Of a stretch of DNA of 64,000 nucleotides, positions 55,313 to 64,000 are shown in pieces (within the stretch, counting starts at the first letter, position 1; the number at the start of each line of letters is the position of its first letter). The position numbers and the translations under genes are program-made. The stretch is from Planctomycetota bacterium (lineage in GTDB: Bacteria > Planctomycetota > SZUA-567). A model generated the notes under the pieces. The model was not told where the DNA came from. It made no database searches and worked only from the letters and a program-made list of their open reading frames with translations. The DNA is taken from contig JAGUZQ010000049.1 in NCBI GenBank assembly GCA_020060765.1, positions 1 to 64,000 of the forward strand, read 5' to 3'.

Positions 55313-57547
55313 TTACGTTTTCTGCAGTTCATTACGCTTGTTGGCAACCCGTACCCGCGTGGCCAGATCGCGCCCCAGACCAGCCAATATCTTGAAAGCG
55401 ATAGACGGGTGTTCGCGCATCATCTTCTGCAATTCGGCATTGCAAAGGCGAAAACAGGCCAGCTTACCCTTTGCGGTGACGTTGGTGGAGCGGGGCTTGC
55501 TGTCCAGGATTGCCATCTCGCCGAAACAGGTGCCGGGACAGATAGTCGCCAGTCGGGTAAGCGTCTGGGCATCGCCGTTACCAGCCCGGTGGATGATGTT
55601 GGCTTGGCCGGAAGCGATGAAATAGACGCAATCGCCGGAATCGCCCTGTTGAAAAACCGCCTCCCCGTCATTGAAAGAGCACTTGTCAAAACTGTCATGA
55701 ATCAGGGCGAACTCCTCGGCGGTCAGGGTAGAGAGTGCATCCTGGTCGCCAATACTCCGCATTTCCTCATAACGGTTTTCCTGCAGCAGTTTATCCAGCA
55801 GCCGATCCTCCGCCCGCGCCAGCGCATTGTCCAACCCGTCGCAGTAGGCCTCGTTCAGTTCCTCGTCGGTCAGGATATATCTGAGTTCGTCAAAAGCCTT
55901 CGCGCCAGCAGAAGTGTTATTCCAGCTTAAAAATAACGACACCTGCCTGGAGGCGCATTTCCTGATCAGTTGTCTGATAATGCTGGCGCCAGTGCCGTCG
56001 ATCTCGAACAGGCGCTGGAAATCGAGAATGATATAATCAACGTCTTCGGCGAAGAGCTGCTCAACCCGGCAGGTAACCTTGTCCGCCGTGCCGAAAAAGA
56101 GAACGCCTTCCAGTTCGAGAATATGGATACGTTTGCCTTCCTGCTCCAGCAATCTTAACTCCCGTACCGGGCGGAGAGTGTTGGAATGGAACTGCTCGCC
56201 TTTCATTTCGCAACGAATAACCGATTTGCTCATGCGGTGCAGAAACAGCAGAATCGAAAGCACAAATCCCACCGCCAACGCCTGGGTGAAGCCAACAGTC
56301 AGCAGAACCCCCATCACCAGCGCCACCACGAACAGGTTTACCAGCGGTTTCCGGTCACTTGAGGCCAACGCCGATTTCAGCTTGAAAACCAGAAACAGGC
56401 TCCAGCCATCAAACGATTCACGGGCAATCATGACCAGCATTCCGGCCAGCACTACGGTCGGCAAGCCGGCGACCAGTCGATGCAGCAGAATCAGAACCAG
56501 CAGGGCAAATGCGCCGCCCAGTCCCCGCGAAAGCGCGGAGCGACCGCCGTAGCGATGGTTCGCGAGAGTGCTGGAGAGGCTGCCCGCGCCGGAAATCCCG
56601 CCAAACAGCGCCGTAACCATGTTACTCACCCCCTGTCCCACAAGCTCCCGATTGCCGTCGACGCGTTCCTGCGTCAGGTTTTCACCAGCAGCACAGACCA
56701 GAAGCGAGCGCAGGGAATTGATCGCAGCAATGCCCACCGCTATCAGCAACAGCTGCCGCAGCAGGGAAGGAGACATTGACGAGATTGCCGGCCAGAATTC
56801 CGTGGCATAGCGCGGGGTGGGAATGGCGGAAGGGATTTCGCCAATTACGGGGCCGACTGCTTCCGGGAAAAAATGATTCAACAGGTAAAAAACAGCGGTG
56901 CCGACGAAAATGCCATAGAAGGGCGCGGGGATGCTGTCGCTGACTTTCGGACCAAGCCAGATGGCGACGCACACTACCACGCCCACGCTCAGCGCATATA
57001 TCTGTATCTCAGAAAGATGATAAATTATCTCCGAAGGCGTAACCGAAGCAGGCAGTCCCAACAGGAGATTGAGCTGAGACAGAATGATGAGGATTGCCGT
57101 GCCGTTCATCAGCCCGGCAAATACGGTATAGGGAATGTATTTGACCAGGGTTCCCAATCGGCAGAGACCGAACAGCACCTGGATGGCGCCACTAAGGAAA
57201 ACAGTCAGGAACAGCGCCGTGACGGCCAGCGCCGCGACTCCGGGCGCACTGACGTCGCCGCCAAATTTTCCCGCAACTATGCCGACGACGCCCATAAGCA
57301 TAAAAGATGAGAGGGAAAAGGGCGCGCTGGTCATGATAGACATGGTGCCCAGCGGCGCGAGAACCAGATTGGAAATTCCCAGCGAAATCAGCCCCGCCAC
57401 GATTCCGACCGGAATATACTCCGGACCCAGCGGTGCAAACACCAGCGCGCCCATCGCCATCGCGCGCGGAAGAACGATCAGGGCGGAAGTAATCCCGCCG
57501 CCGATCTCGCCTTTCCATTTCAGGCCGGGTTTATTCGTCATCATCAT
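55313..57547 (-). CDS. SulP anion transporter with STAS and cNMP-binding domains
   Basis: 744 residues from the ATG at 57547, chosen because GGGGAG lies eight bases upstream and a TATAAT lies further up (57597-57592); an ATG at 57604 has no such site. SulP membrane domain from GGGITSALIVLPRAMAMGALVF to about 440, then a STAS domain (about 460-580, HILELEGVLFFGTADKV, DGTGASIIRQL) and a cyclic-nucleotide-binding domain (about 610-735) with CFGEMAILDSKPRSTNVTA. Expected substrate sulfate, bicarbonate or another anion. It shares the C-terminal domain type with the convergent antiporter. Confidence 0.92.
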   Translation of the reverse strand: MMMTNKPGLKWKGEIGGGITSALIVLPRAMAMGALVFAPLGPEYIPVGIVAGLISLGISNLVLAPLGTMSIMTSAPFSLSSFMLMGVVGIVAGKFGGDVSAPGVAALAVTALFLTVFLSGAIQVLFGLCRLGTLVKYIPYTVFAGLMNGTAILIILSQLNLLLGLPASVTPSEIIYHLSEIQIYALSVGVVVCVAIWLGPKVSDSIPAPFYGIFVGTAVFYLLNHFFPEAVGPVIGEIPSAIPTPRYATEFWPAISSMSPSLLRQLLLIAVGIAAINSLRSLLVCAAGENLTQERVDGNRELVGQGVSNMVTALFGGISGAGSLSSTLANHRYGGRSALSRGLGGAFALLVLILLHRLVAGLPTVVLAGMLVMIARESFDGWSLFLVFKLKSALASSDRKPLVNLFVVALVMGVLLTVGFTQALAVGFVLSILLFLHRMSKSVIRCEMKGEQFHSNTLRPVRELRLLEQEGKRIHILELEGVLFFGTADKVTCRVEQLFAEDVDYIILDFQRLFEIDGTGASIIRQLIRKCASRQVSLFLSWNNTSAGAKAFDELRYILTDEELNEAYCDGLDNALARAEDRLLDKLLQENRYEEMRSIGDQDALSTLTAEEFALIHDSFDKCSFNDGEAVFQQGDSGDCVYFIASGQANIIHRAGNGDAQTLTRLATICPGTCFGEMAILDSKPRSTNVTAKGKLACFRLCNAELQKMMREHPSIAFKILAGLGRDLATRVRVANKRNELQKT

Positions 57548-57627
57548 CGGCTTGCTCCCCGCCTCGGCGCTGGCGCAATTAGTCCTGCTCCGATTATAAC
57601 TCATGTCGCGACAAGCACGAGCATTGC

Positions 57628-57658
57628 AAAAATAAACCCGGACAGGGTTTTGTCCGGG
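57628..57658 (-). terminator. Terminator after the serine-hydrolase genes
   Basis: Minus strand CCCGGACA (57658-57651), loop of six, TGTCCGGG (57644-57637), then TTTATTTTT. Confidence 0.85.
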
Positions 57659-57686
57659 CTTTTATCGACGAAAGGCTCTGTCTTAA

Positions 57687-59204
57687 TCAGCGCACGACAA
57701 AGGACTTGACCGGCCCCTCGATACGCTCCACTTCCTCGACCAGCCGCACCGGCATCTTCTCATAGGTGCCTCGCAGATTTTTTCTTCGTCTGCGCTCGTT
57801 ATCCTGTTCATCGTCGGTCAGGTGACGAATCGCATCCACCCGCCAGTAATAGGTTTTCCCCGGCGCCAATTCCCTGACCTCGATGCTGAAAGTGTTCCTG
57901 TCGACAGTCAGGAGCCTGGCGTCCTTGCTTCCGGGATTCGCCTTCCGCACCGCGTTTTCAGACTCGCCCAGATAAATCTCGTAGGTTTCGCCGTAATAGA
58001 AGCCTGCCTGCCACTCCAGGCGCAAGCCGCCATCGGTCAATCCAACCTCGGCCTTATCGGCCGGAGTGTGAACCAGTGTGGCTCCGGTAATTCTGCGCAT
58101 GATTTCGTTGGTAAGTTCATTCCCCACAAATTCATTATCGGAGGTATTGATCAGGATCAGCAACATCGCGTCGCCCCAAGGATAGTAGACGGCGCTGGTA
58201 TAGTATCCGGGAACCGAACCCTCTACGCCCCTGAAGGTGCCGCGGTTGGAGACACGCTCGACCATACCCAGGGCATAGGAGTCCTCCTCTCGCTGTGAAC
58301 TGGCGTTCATAAACTTGCTCAGTTTGGCGTACGCAAGACGGGAAATAAGCTTGTCGGTTTTCATTACCGCCTGCATGGCGTGCATCGCGTCGAAAGGCGT
58401 GGCAACGAAGCCGCCAGCCGCGCCCAGAAGCAGGGAATCGGCACCGGTTCGATCCCGCATCGTGCCTTTCATGCCGGTATAACCGTGCACCATATTTGCC
58501 GGGATTTCCCGCCCGTCCTCCAGATAACCGCCGACAATATTCAACGGCTTGACAATCCGCTCCTGGAAGACTTCTGGCAACGACTTTTTTTCAAGGCGCT
58601 CTATCAGCCTGCCTGCCAGAAGATAGCCGGTATCGGAGGGTGAAAACTGGGCGTCGACTTCTCCGGCTCCGGCGCGAAGCTGCTGCCAGAGGTCGGAAAG
58701 TATCGCTTCCGGGACAATCGGACGCGCGCCCAACTGCGGAGTCTCCCCGTTCAGCATCGGCTCCTTGCGGTAATCAAAAATCCCTCCCCGCATGTTGAGG
58801 CAGTCCCGCAACGTGATCTTGTCGGAATTCGGAACCAGACCGCCGCCCAGGAACTCATCAACAGTCATGTCCAGTCGCAATTTATGCTCGGTTTCAAGTT
58901 GCAGAATGATGACGCTGGTAAGCAACCGGGTGAGAGGTCCAAGGCGGAACTGCATGTCAGGCTGGATGGGGGAACTTCCGCCAAAAGCGGCAACGCCACT
59001 CTGGCTCACGACATTTCCCCATTCGGGTGAGGAAACCATGACCATGATTCCAGGCACCAGGCCTCGGTCGGTATAATATGCCAGTTCCTTCTGCCAACTC
59101 AGCGGAGCTTCCTGACAGGGAATAGCATTTGACGCCTCTCCGGCATGAGCCTGAGGCAGCAACAGCAGGCAGATTAAAATGGAAAACTGGAGAACTCGGT
59201 TCAT
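57687..59204 (-). CDS. Serine-hydrolase (beta-lactamase family) paralogue without catalytic motifs
   Basis: 505 residues from the ATG at 59204 (a TTG at 59207 is one codon earlier). Signal peptide ends near HAGEA. It follows the class C beta-lactamase/DD-peptidase fold of its neighbour, but numbering from the TTG the SxxK becomes PLTR (91-94), the YxN Tyr and Asn become Pro and Asp in AQFSPSD, and the HxG motif becomes VEG in FRGVEGSVPG. It is therefore probably a pseudoenzyme. The C-terminal 110 residues are a fibronectin-III-like domain (YYGETYEIYLGESE, APGKTYYWRVDAI). It is translationally close (10 bases) to the upstream paralogue, which retains all motifs. Confidence 0.85.
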   Translation of the reverse strand: MNRVLQFSILICLLLLPQAHAGEASNAIPCQEAPLSWQKELAYYTDRGLVPGIMVMVSSPEWGNVVSQSGVAAFGGSSPIQPDMQFRLGPLTRLLTSVIILQLETEHKLRLDMTVDEFLGGGLVPNSDKITLRDCLNMRGGIFDYRKEPMLNGETPQLGARPIVPEAILSDLWQQLRAGAGEVDAQFSPSDTGYLLAGRLIERLEKKSLPEVFQERIVKPLNIVGGYLEDGREIPANMVHGYTGMKGTMRDRTGADSLLLGAAGGFVATPFDAMHAMQAVMKTDKLISRLAYAKLSKFMNASSQREEDSYALGMVERVSNRGTFRGVEGSVPGYYTSAVYYPWGDAMLLILINTSDNEFVGNELTNEIMRRITGATLVHTPADKAEVGLTDGGLRLEWQAGFYYGETYEIYLGESENAVRKANPGSKDARLLTVDRNTFSIEVRELAPGKTYYWRVDAIRHLTDDEQDNERRRRKNLRGTYEKMPVRLVEEVERIEGPVKSFVVR

Positions 59205-59214
59205 CAAGTCACTC

Positions 59215-60813
59215 TTATCTTTCGACAGTAAACTTCCAGGTCGGCCCGGGGATTATTTCCACGTCTTTTGGCAGTCTATTTGTGTAGGAATTCTCGTTGC
59301 CTACCAAGTCATTGATCACCTTTTGCTCGTCTTCGATTTCCTGCACCGGGCGGACGCGCCTGGCATCAACACGCCAATAGTAGGTCTTGCCGGGAATAAG
59401 TTCCTTCTTTTTTATTTCGTAACCGACAACCACATCCAGAGTAACGCCGTCGTGTTTTTCAAAAGACGCTTCCTCGACAGCTTTTTCATCAGTGCCGATA
59501 TAGACCCGGTGATCGGTGCCATACTGATATCCCGCTTGCCAGGAGAGGGTTACTTCTCCCTCATTGTTCAGCTTAGCCTTGCTGTCATCTCCAGGAGTAG
59601 GTTCGGCGGTGGAGGCCAGAATTATATGGGCGATTCGTTCAAAAATCTCGCCCCGGGTAAACTTGTTATCCCAGGTATTGAAAAAAGAGATGTAGTAGAA
59701 ATCGGCCTCGGGAACGTACAGAATCAGGGTCAGGAATCCCAAGACCGTGCCGCCGTGACCGTAGGCAGGAGTCACGCCGCTCATTTCCTCCAAGATCGCC
59801 TTGCCGTAGCCCTTGTGCCCGTCTTCCTGGGCGCAGTTCATCCGCAGGAATTTCTGCTTGGAGCAATTATGCAGCACCTTGCCACCCTTGAAGATGTCTT
59901 CGTAAAATGCCAGCAAATCGAAGGGCGTGGAAATTACGGCACCGGCCGACCAGGGGACAGTCATGGTGTAGATTGAGCAATCCTGCCAGGCGCCGGTCTC
60001 GTAAAAAGCGGTATAGCCATGCGCCATACGCGAGGTTATCCATGGTTCAGTCGCCAGAAAAGTGTCGTGCATTCCCAGCCGGTCGAAAATCCTTTCCTTG
60101 AAGATTTCAGGCAGCTTTTTTCCATCCAGTTGCTCGGCCAGTATTCCCACCAGCGTATATCCTGAATTGCTATAGGAATAATGGTAATGCTCTCCATCTT
60201 TCGCGTTAGCCGGGTCGAAAGCCGGATATCCGTCCCGCATGGCTTCCTGCATCAACTGTAGCGGCGTGTACTCGTCAAGCGCGTTATCTTCCGTCGGGTC
60301 GCTGAACTTGGGAAGTTCCGTGTAACTCCACAAACCTGAAGTCATGTCCAGGCAGCTTTCCAGATTGATTCTATCGCCGTTCTGGATAATTGAGGACACA
60401 TCCTTCGGCAAAGCTTCATTAATGGTCTGGTTGAGGCGCAGTTTGTGTTCGTATTCCTGTTGCAGGATCACGTTGGACATGAACGCCTTGGTGCAACTGC
60501 CGATGCGGAATTGCGTGGTGGGGAGGAATTTCTCCTCCGGCTTGGAAAGATTCGGCTTGCCGGAGCTGAAAAAACGCACACCCCAGTTGGGAGACTTGAT
60601 CAGCACGCCCACGCCGGGAAGAATGTTTTCCCGCGTGTAATAATCCAGAATATCGACCCATTCCTGCGGCGCTTTTTTGCAGACGCGCTGGTTGGAAGCC
60701 TCTTCCACCGGGCGGCATGGAGTCAAGGGGGGCTCTTCTCCCGCGCCGACTACGGGAGAGAAGACGAATAATCCGGCAAAAATAAGAGTAAATACCAGAC
60801 GACTCGTCTTCAC
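59215..60813 (-). CDS. Serine hydrolase, class C beta-lactamase/DD-peptidase family
   Basis: 532 residues, starting at a GTG with AAAGGGG six bases before it. Signal peptide about 1-24. SxxK is Ser106-Cys-Thr-Lys109 in FRIGSCTKAFMSN; YxN is YSYSNSGYTL; the third motif is HGG in AYGHGGTVLGF. So catalysis is expected, on a peptidoglycan peptide or an ester/amide. The C-terminal fibronectin-III-like module has YQYGTDHRVYIGTDEK and PGKTYYWRVDARRV. It precedes the inactive paralogue in one operon and follows the secretin gene by 82 bases. Confidence 0.9.
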   Translation of the reverse strand: MKTSRLVFTLIFAGLFVFSPVVGAGEEPPLTPCRPVEEASNQRVCKKAPQEWVDILDYYTRENILPGVGVLIKSPNWGVRFFSSGKPNLSKPEEKFLPTTQFRIGSCTKAFMSNVILQQEYEHKLRLNQTINEALPKDVSSIIQNGDRINLESCLDMTSGLWSYTELPKFSDPTEDNALDEYTPLQLMQEAMRDGYPAFDPANAKDGEHYHYSYSNSGYTLVGILAEQLDGKKLPEIFKERIFDRLGMHDTFLATEPWITSRMAHGYTAFYETGAWQDCSIYTMTVPWSAGAVISTPFDLLAFYEDIFKGGKVLHNCSKQKFLRMNCAQEDGHKGYGKAILEEMSGVTPAYGHGGTVLGFLTLILYVPEADFYYISFFNTWDNKFTRGEIFERIAHIILASTAEPTPGDDSKAKLNNEGEVTLSWQAGYQYGTDHRVYIGTDEKAVEEASFEKHDGVTLDVVVGYEIKKKELIPGKTYYWRVDARRVRPVQEIEDEQKVINDLVGNENSYTNRLPKDVEIIPGPTWKFTVER

Positions 60814-60895
60814 GCAACCCCTTTCACATATTCATCACAGACGCCAATCTCGCGGTGAAACCTCGCGTCGTCACTGTCGGCCAAAAGGCTGCAAA

Positions 60896-62236
60896 CTATT
60901 TCTTGATTCCTTCGTTTATCATCGGACGAGCGTTTTTCTCGAGATCCTGCACCGGGCCCATCCGTTCCTCAAGCTCGGAAACTATGTCGGTAAAATGAGT
61001 GGAAGAGCGGAACTTGTTGTCGATTTCCTTGGAAGCATACTCCGATTGCCGGGGAACCACGATCACGACCATCTCTTCCTGGTTGTGATCCTTCTTCTTG
61101 GAGCCGAAGAAGTAGTTCAGGATCGGCACGCGGCTGATGCCGGGGGTGCGGGAAATGTCCATCTTATAAAGCTGCTGCACCAGGCCGCTCAGTACCAACG
61201 CCTGATTCTTCTCGAGCACCGCCCGACCAGTGTGGCTGAATTTGGTATAGAAGCGGTTGGTAGCGGCGACAGTCTGGGGAATCGTGAATTCCAGGGTGAC
61301 GGAAATATCAATCGCGCCGGAAGTGGTCAGGGTGGGCGTTACCGTCAGCTTGGTGCCGTAATCCTTCCAGACCACGGACTGGGCGTCGCTGTTATTGAGT
61401 TCGAAAGCCTGCTGGCCACCGGAATGGAAAACGGCTTCTTTTTCGTTCACGGTAGAAAGATGGGGTCTGACCAGCAATTTGAAGTCATTCTCTTCCACGC
61501 CGAAATAGGCGCTGAGCTGGGAATTGGTGCCGCCGGCCTTTACGCCCAAACTCCAAGGCTGCGCGGTATAGGAACTGCGACCTGACGCCAAGGCTTCGCC
61601 AAAGCTGCCGGAAGTCTTGTAGGCGGAAGTAATCTTGGGATCCGGCAGAGTGATAGTGGCAGACTGCAGGCCGTCAACGCCGAACTTGTGATTGTTGTCG
61701 CGGTTAATGCGGCAGAAAATCGCGTCCACCTCGATCATCGCTTCCTTGACCTTAAGATTGATCACAGGGTTCTTGTCGTAGATTTTGGCGATATCCTCGA
61801 CCCGCTTGATGTCGGGGGTGTTGTTCACCTCGCCCGACACCACCAGGCGGCCCTCGACCAGACGGAAGGTCAAACCCTTAGCGATATCGCTTTGCGCTTC
61901 CTTATTGAAGCTGAGCGCGAGTTCCTCGCTGAAGCCGGATTCGATTTTAATCAGATCATCGTAGGCGTCGTTGGTCATGGTGGTCAGGTCAACGATGTTG
62001 TCAAACTGCTGGCGCAGGCGCCAGACTAAAAACTTGGCATTAGCGGTTTTCATCTTGCCTTTGAGCAGCACCATGGTGCCGCACTTGACAACTTGGATTC
62101 CTGATACGTCTTCCGTGCCAAGGATCAGTTCCACCTTGTCTCCGGGCAGGAAAGCGCCATCGTCGCCGGCAAACACTTTTGCTGAACACAGCGCAACCGC
62201 GCAGAGCAAGAGTCCAACGATTCTCATCCTATTCAT
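60896..62236 (-). CDS. Secretin-family outer-membrane protein (type II/IV, CpaC-like)
   Basis: 446 residues from the ATG at 62236, chosen because AAAGGA lies five bases upstream (a start at 62251 is in frame). Signal peptide about 1-23. The N-terminal domain, about 50-140, includes a BON-like segment (RLVEGRLVVSGEVNNTPDIK). The secretin core, about 150-410, has QSVVWKDYGTKLTVTPTLTT, VLEKNQALVLSGLVQQLY and VPILNYFFGSK, the gate/barrel signatures, and ends VVIVVPR. It could export pilins or a type II substrate. No GspE, GspF or pilin genes are adjacent, so it is a solitary secretin here. Confidence 0.87.
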   Translation of the reverse strand: MNRMRIVGLLLCAVALCSAKVFAGDDGAFLPGDKVELILGTEDVSGIQVVKCGTMVLLKGKMKTANAKFLVWRLRQQFDNIVDLTTMTNDAYDDLIKIESGFSEELALSFNKEAQSDIAKGLTFRLVEGRLVVSGEVNNTPDIKRVEDIAKIYDKNPVINLKVKEAMIEVDAIFCRINRDNNHKFGVDGLQSATITLPDPKITSAYKTSGSFGEALASGRSSYTAQPWSLGVKAGGTNSQLSAYFGVEENDFKLLVRPHLSTVNEKEAVFHSGGQQAFELNNSDAQSVVWKDYGTKLTVTPTLTTSGAIDISVTLEFTIPQTVAATNRFYTKFSHTGRAVLEKNQALVLSGLVQQLYKMDISRTPGISRVPILNYFFGSKKKDHNQEEMVVIVVPRQSEYASKEIDNKFRSSTHFTDIVSELEERMGPVQDLEKNARPMINEGIKK

Positions 62237-62386
62237 AACATTCCTTTTCATTATAACTCTGACGATAAAATGAATACCGGCTCCCTAAGCCCCCGCTTCA
62301 GGATAAACTATCGATAGCATAGTCATATCTGCAAAAAACACAAGTATTTAATAGAATGTTTTTGGTTGCGGTTGAAAAAAAACGAG

Positions 62387-64000
62387 TCATCCCAGAACTT
62401 TGCGCAAAATGGCGGTATTTCCGGCAAGCTGTTGTCCCCAAAGCATTTCGTCGTGACTGCCCTGCCCCTCATATATGGTAAAATCGCATAAAGTTACATC
62501 TTTCCAGGCAGAACGCGACCGCGTGGTGCCGTAGCGATCGATGCTGACATCCGTTTCCGTGGTTTTATCGTTTGAACATATAATATGTATGTCGGCGGAA
62601 ATCTGGCGTTCGCCCTCCTGGTAACCGGAAATATACTTGGCATAGGAGAACGCGGCCTCCGCCTGTTTCAATCGCATTTCCGCCGTCGACAGGCAACTCC
62701 GCAGGAGGGGATCGTTCATGATTTCCGCAACTTCGTTGCGCAAGACCTCATCCGGAATTTCAGATACACTCAGGCGGCGGTAGCTGTCCAGCAGAATCAG
62801 CTTGGCGACACTGTTGCCCTTCTGCTCCCACCGGCTGGCGATTTCAAAAGCAAGGTTGCCTCCACCCGAGTAACCCAACAGCAAAACCGGCTCGCTGTTG
62901 CCGTATTCGGTCAGGATTTGCTCCGATTCCGCAAAAAAAGTCTCGGGGCTTTTGAAATTGATACAGACGAACCTGTATTCAGGCAGCTTCTGGGAAAGTC
63001 CAGTATAGACAATGCTGGTCGCGCCATAAGGAGGAAAGCAGAAAACCGTTTTCTCGGCATTAGGATTGCACACAAAGACCGACTCGCACAGTTTGTCCTG
63101 CGCCGCGTCATCATGGCGCTCTATCAGCTCCGCCATATGCCGAAGGGTAGGCGCAAGGTAAGCCAGGGTCATCGGCAGTGATTTGCCGAACTCCTTGCTT
63201 ACCCGCGAGACCAGGCGAACAGCCTTGAGACTGTGGCCGCCCAGCACGAAAAAGTCGTCGTCCCTGCCAGCGTCCTGCCCCAGAATATGCCGCCAGATAC
63301 CAGCCAGTTTTTCCTCAGTTGCGCCCTGCAGATGAGACTGCGCAGTCACCGGTTCGGCGGCGATTTCCGGCAGGGACTTACGGTCGATCTTGCCGGTCGC
63401 CGTCATCGGCATATGTTCGAGGCAAACCAGTCGCGACGGCACCAGATGAGACGGCAGGCGTTTGCCCAACCAGAGGCGCAGCTCGTCGGCGGCAGGAGGA
63501 TTTTTTCCAGAGTAGAATGCGTGCAACTCGTTTTCATTTTCCGCATTCTGGCGCACCGCGACGGCGCAAGCGCGCACCTCCGGGTGCTGCGACATGACGG
63601 TTTCAACTTCTCCCGGCTCGATCCGGAAACCGCGAATCTTGACCTGCTGATCCATGCGGCCAAGGAATTCGATGTCGCCGCTTTCCAGCCAGCGCACGCG
63701 GTCGCCGGTGCGATAGATGATTTCGCCCGGGCGGAAAGGATCAGACACAAATTTCTCGGCGGTCAGTTCAGGGCGGTTGTGATAACCTTGTGCGACGCCG
63801 AGACCGCCGATAAACAGTTCTCCCACCGCGCCGACTGGCAGCAGTTTCATTTTCGCATCTAGGATATATGTCCGCTGATTGGCCAAGGGACGGCCGATGG
63901 GACAGACCGGGAATTTTTCCGCCAGCAAGGGATTCACGTGATAGAGCGTGGAGTCAACCGTGGTTTCGGTTGGGCCGTAGACGTTCGTGATTTTTGCCTT
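62387..64000 (-). CDS. Nonribosomal peptide synthetase, C-terminal part (A-PCP-TE), cut by window
   Basis: The frame continues past 64000. The visible 537 residues begin inside the adenylation domain: NVYGPTETT (A5 core motif), GELFIGGLGVAQGY (A6), YRTGDRVRWLESGDIEFLGR (A7), VKIRGFRIEPGEVE (A8), and TATGKIDRKSLP (A10). A carrier domain follows with the phosphopantetheine Ser in FFVLGGHSLKAVR. The thioesterase has the nucleophile in LLLGYSGGGNLAFEIA and a final His in GSHDEMLW. It is thus the last module of an assembly line, releasing its product by the thioesterase. The product and upstream modules are outside the window. Confidence 0.93.
   Translation of the reverse strand, partial: KAKITNVYGPTETTVDSTLYHVNPLLAEKFPVCPIGRPLANQRTYILDAKMKLLPVGAVGELFIGGLGVAQGYHNRPELTAEKFVSDPFRPGEIIYRTGDRVRWLESGDIEFLGRMDQQVKIRGFRIEPGEVETVMSQHPEVRACAVAVRQNAENENELHAFYSGKNPPAADELRLWLGKRLPSHLVPSRLVCLEHMPMTATGKIDRKSLPEIAAEPVTAQSHLQGATEEKLAGIWRHILGQDAGRDDDFFVLGGHSLKAVRLVSRVSKEFGKSLPMTLAYLAPTLRHMAELIERHDDAAQDKLCESVFVCNPNAEKTVFCFPPYGATSIVYTGLSQKLPEYRFVCINFKSPETFFAESEQILTEYGNSEPVLLLGYSGGGNLAFEIASRWEQKGNSVAKLILLDSYRRLSVSEIPDEVLRNEVAEIMNDPLLRSCLSTAEMRLKQAEAAFSYAKYISGYQEGERQISADIHIICSNDKTTETDVSIDRYGTTRSRSAWKDVTLCDFTIYEGQGSHDEMLWGQQLAGNTAILRKVLG

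Overview
The window is about 57-60% GC, densely coded, and looks like chromosome of a PVC-superphylum bacterium, most likely Lentisphaerota-like. Three things suggest this. A prepilin-type protein ends in the H-X9-DG motif. A tyrosine integrase reads antisense through a tRNA-Arg gene. There is also a GldA/GldFG-type ABC system with a DUF4340 partner, a ThiD2-ThiE fusion and a MtaA/UroD-like protein. The assignment is inference; no rRNA gene is present.

Layout. 1-1242 is the edge of an integrated element: a 5'-truncated tyrosine integrase whose 3' end overlaps tRNA-Arg(ACG) on the other strand. 1544-4919 is an operon of three GT4 glycosyltransferases, followed by bioB overlapping an H-X9-DG pseudopilin-like gene, a zinc-ribbon membrane protein and a secreted protein with two PA-IL-like domains. 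9753-11664 is leuA behind a complete-looking leucine attenuator. Then come thiD2-thiE, carA and carB (carA behind a leader with a terminator), queC, marC and asd; asd lies behind a second leader-peptide/terminator region. 20626-25785 holds a TPR/Cys-rich protein, a GT4 enzyme, two uncharacterised proteins and an RluD-type pseudouridine synthase. 25782-36415 is a long minus-strand run: pheA, DAHP synthase, a sugar isomerase-like protein, tpiA, secG, DUF2225, yicC, gmk, a lipid kinase and a UvrD-type helicase.

36687-42292 is a Gld-like ABC exporter operon. 42700-49972 is an oligopeptide ABC importer operon with a membrane-anchored binding protein, an OppC-type permease with a large insertion, and a fused two-domain ATPase. 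49976-52149 is an AraC regulator divergent from a UroD-like protein. 52790-57547 is a convergent pair of ion transporters (CPA1 Na+/H+ antiporter and SulP anion transporter), each ending in a cyclic-nucleotide-binding domain. 57687-62236 has two tandem serine-hydrolase paralogues, the second of which has lost its catalytic motifs, and a secretin. The window ends inside an NRPS gene (A-PCP-TE end).

The strongest observations are regulatory. leuA and asd each lie behind a strong promoter, a short peptide gene, an antiterminator strand ending at or starting from the peptide's stop codon, and an intrinsic terminator. At leuA the peptide has six Leu codons in twelve. At asd it has a Thr/Lys cluster. 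This is the classical design of ribosome-mediated attenuation, here for branched-chain and aspartate-family amino acids. Dispersed palindromic intergenic repeats and the inactive serine-hydrolase paralogue are further points of interest.
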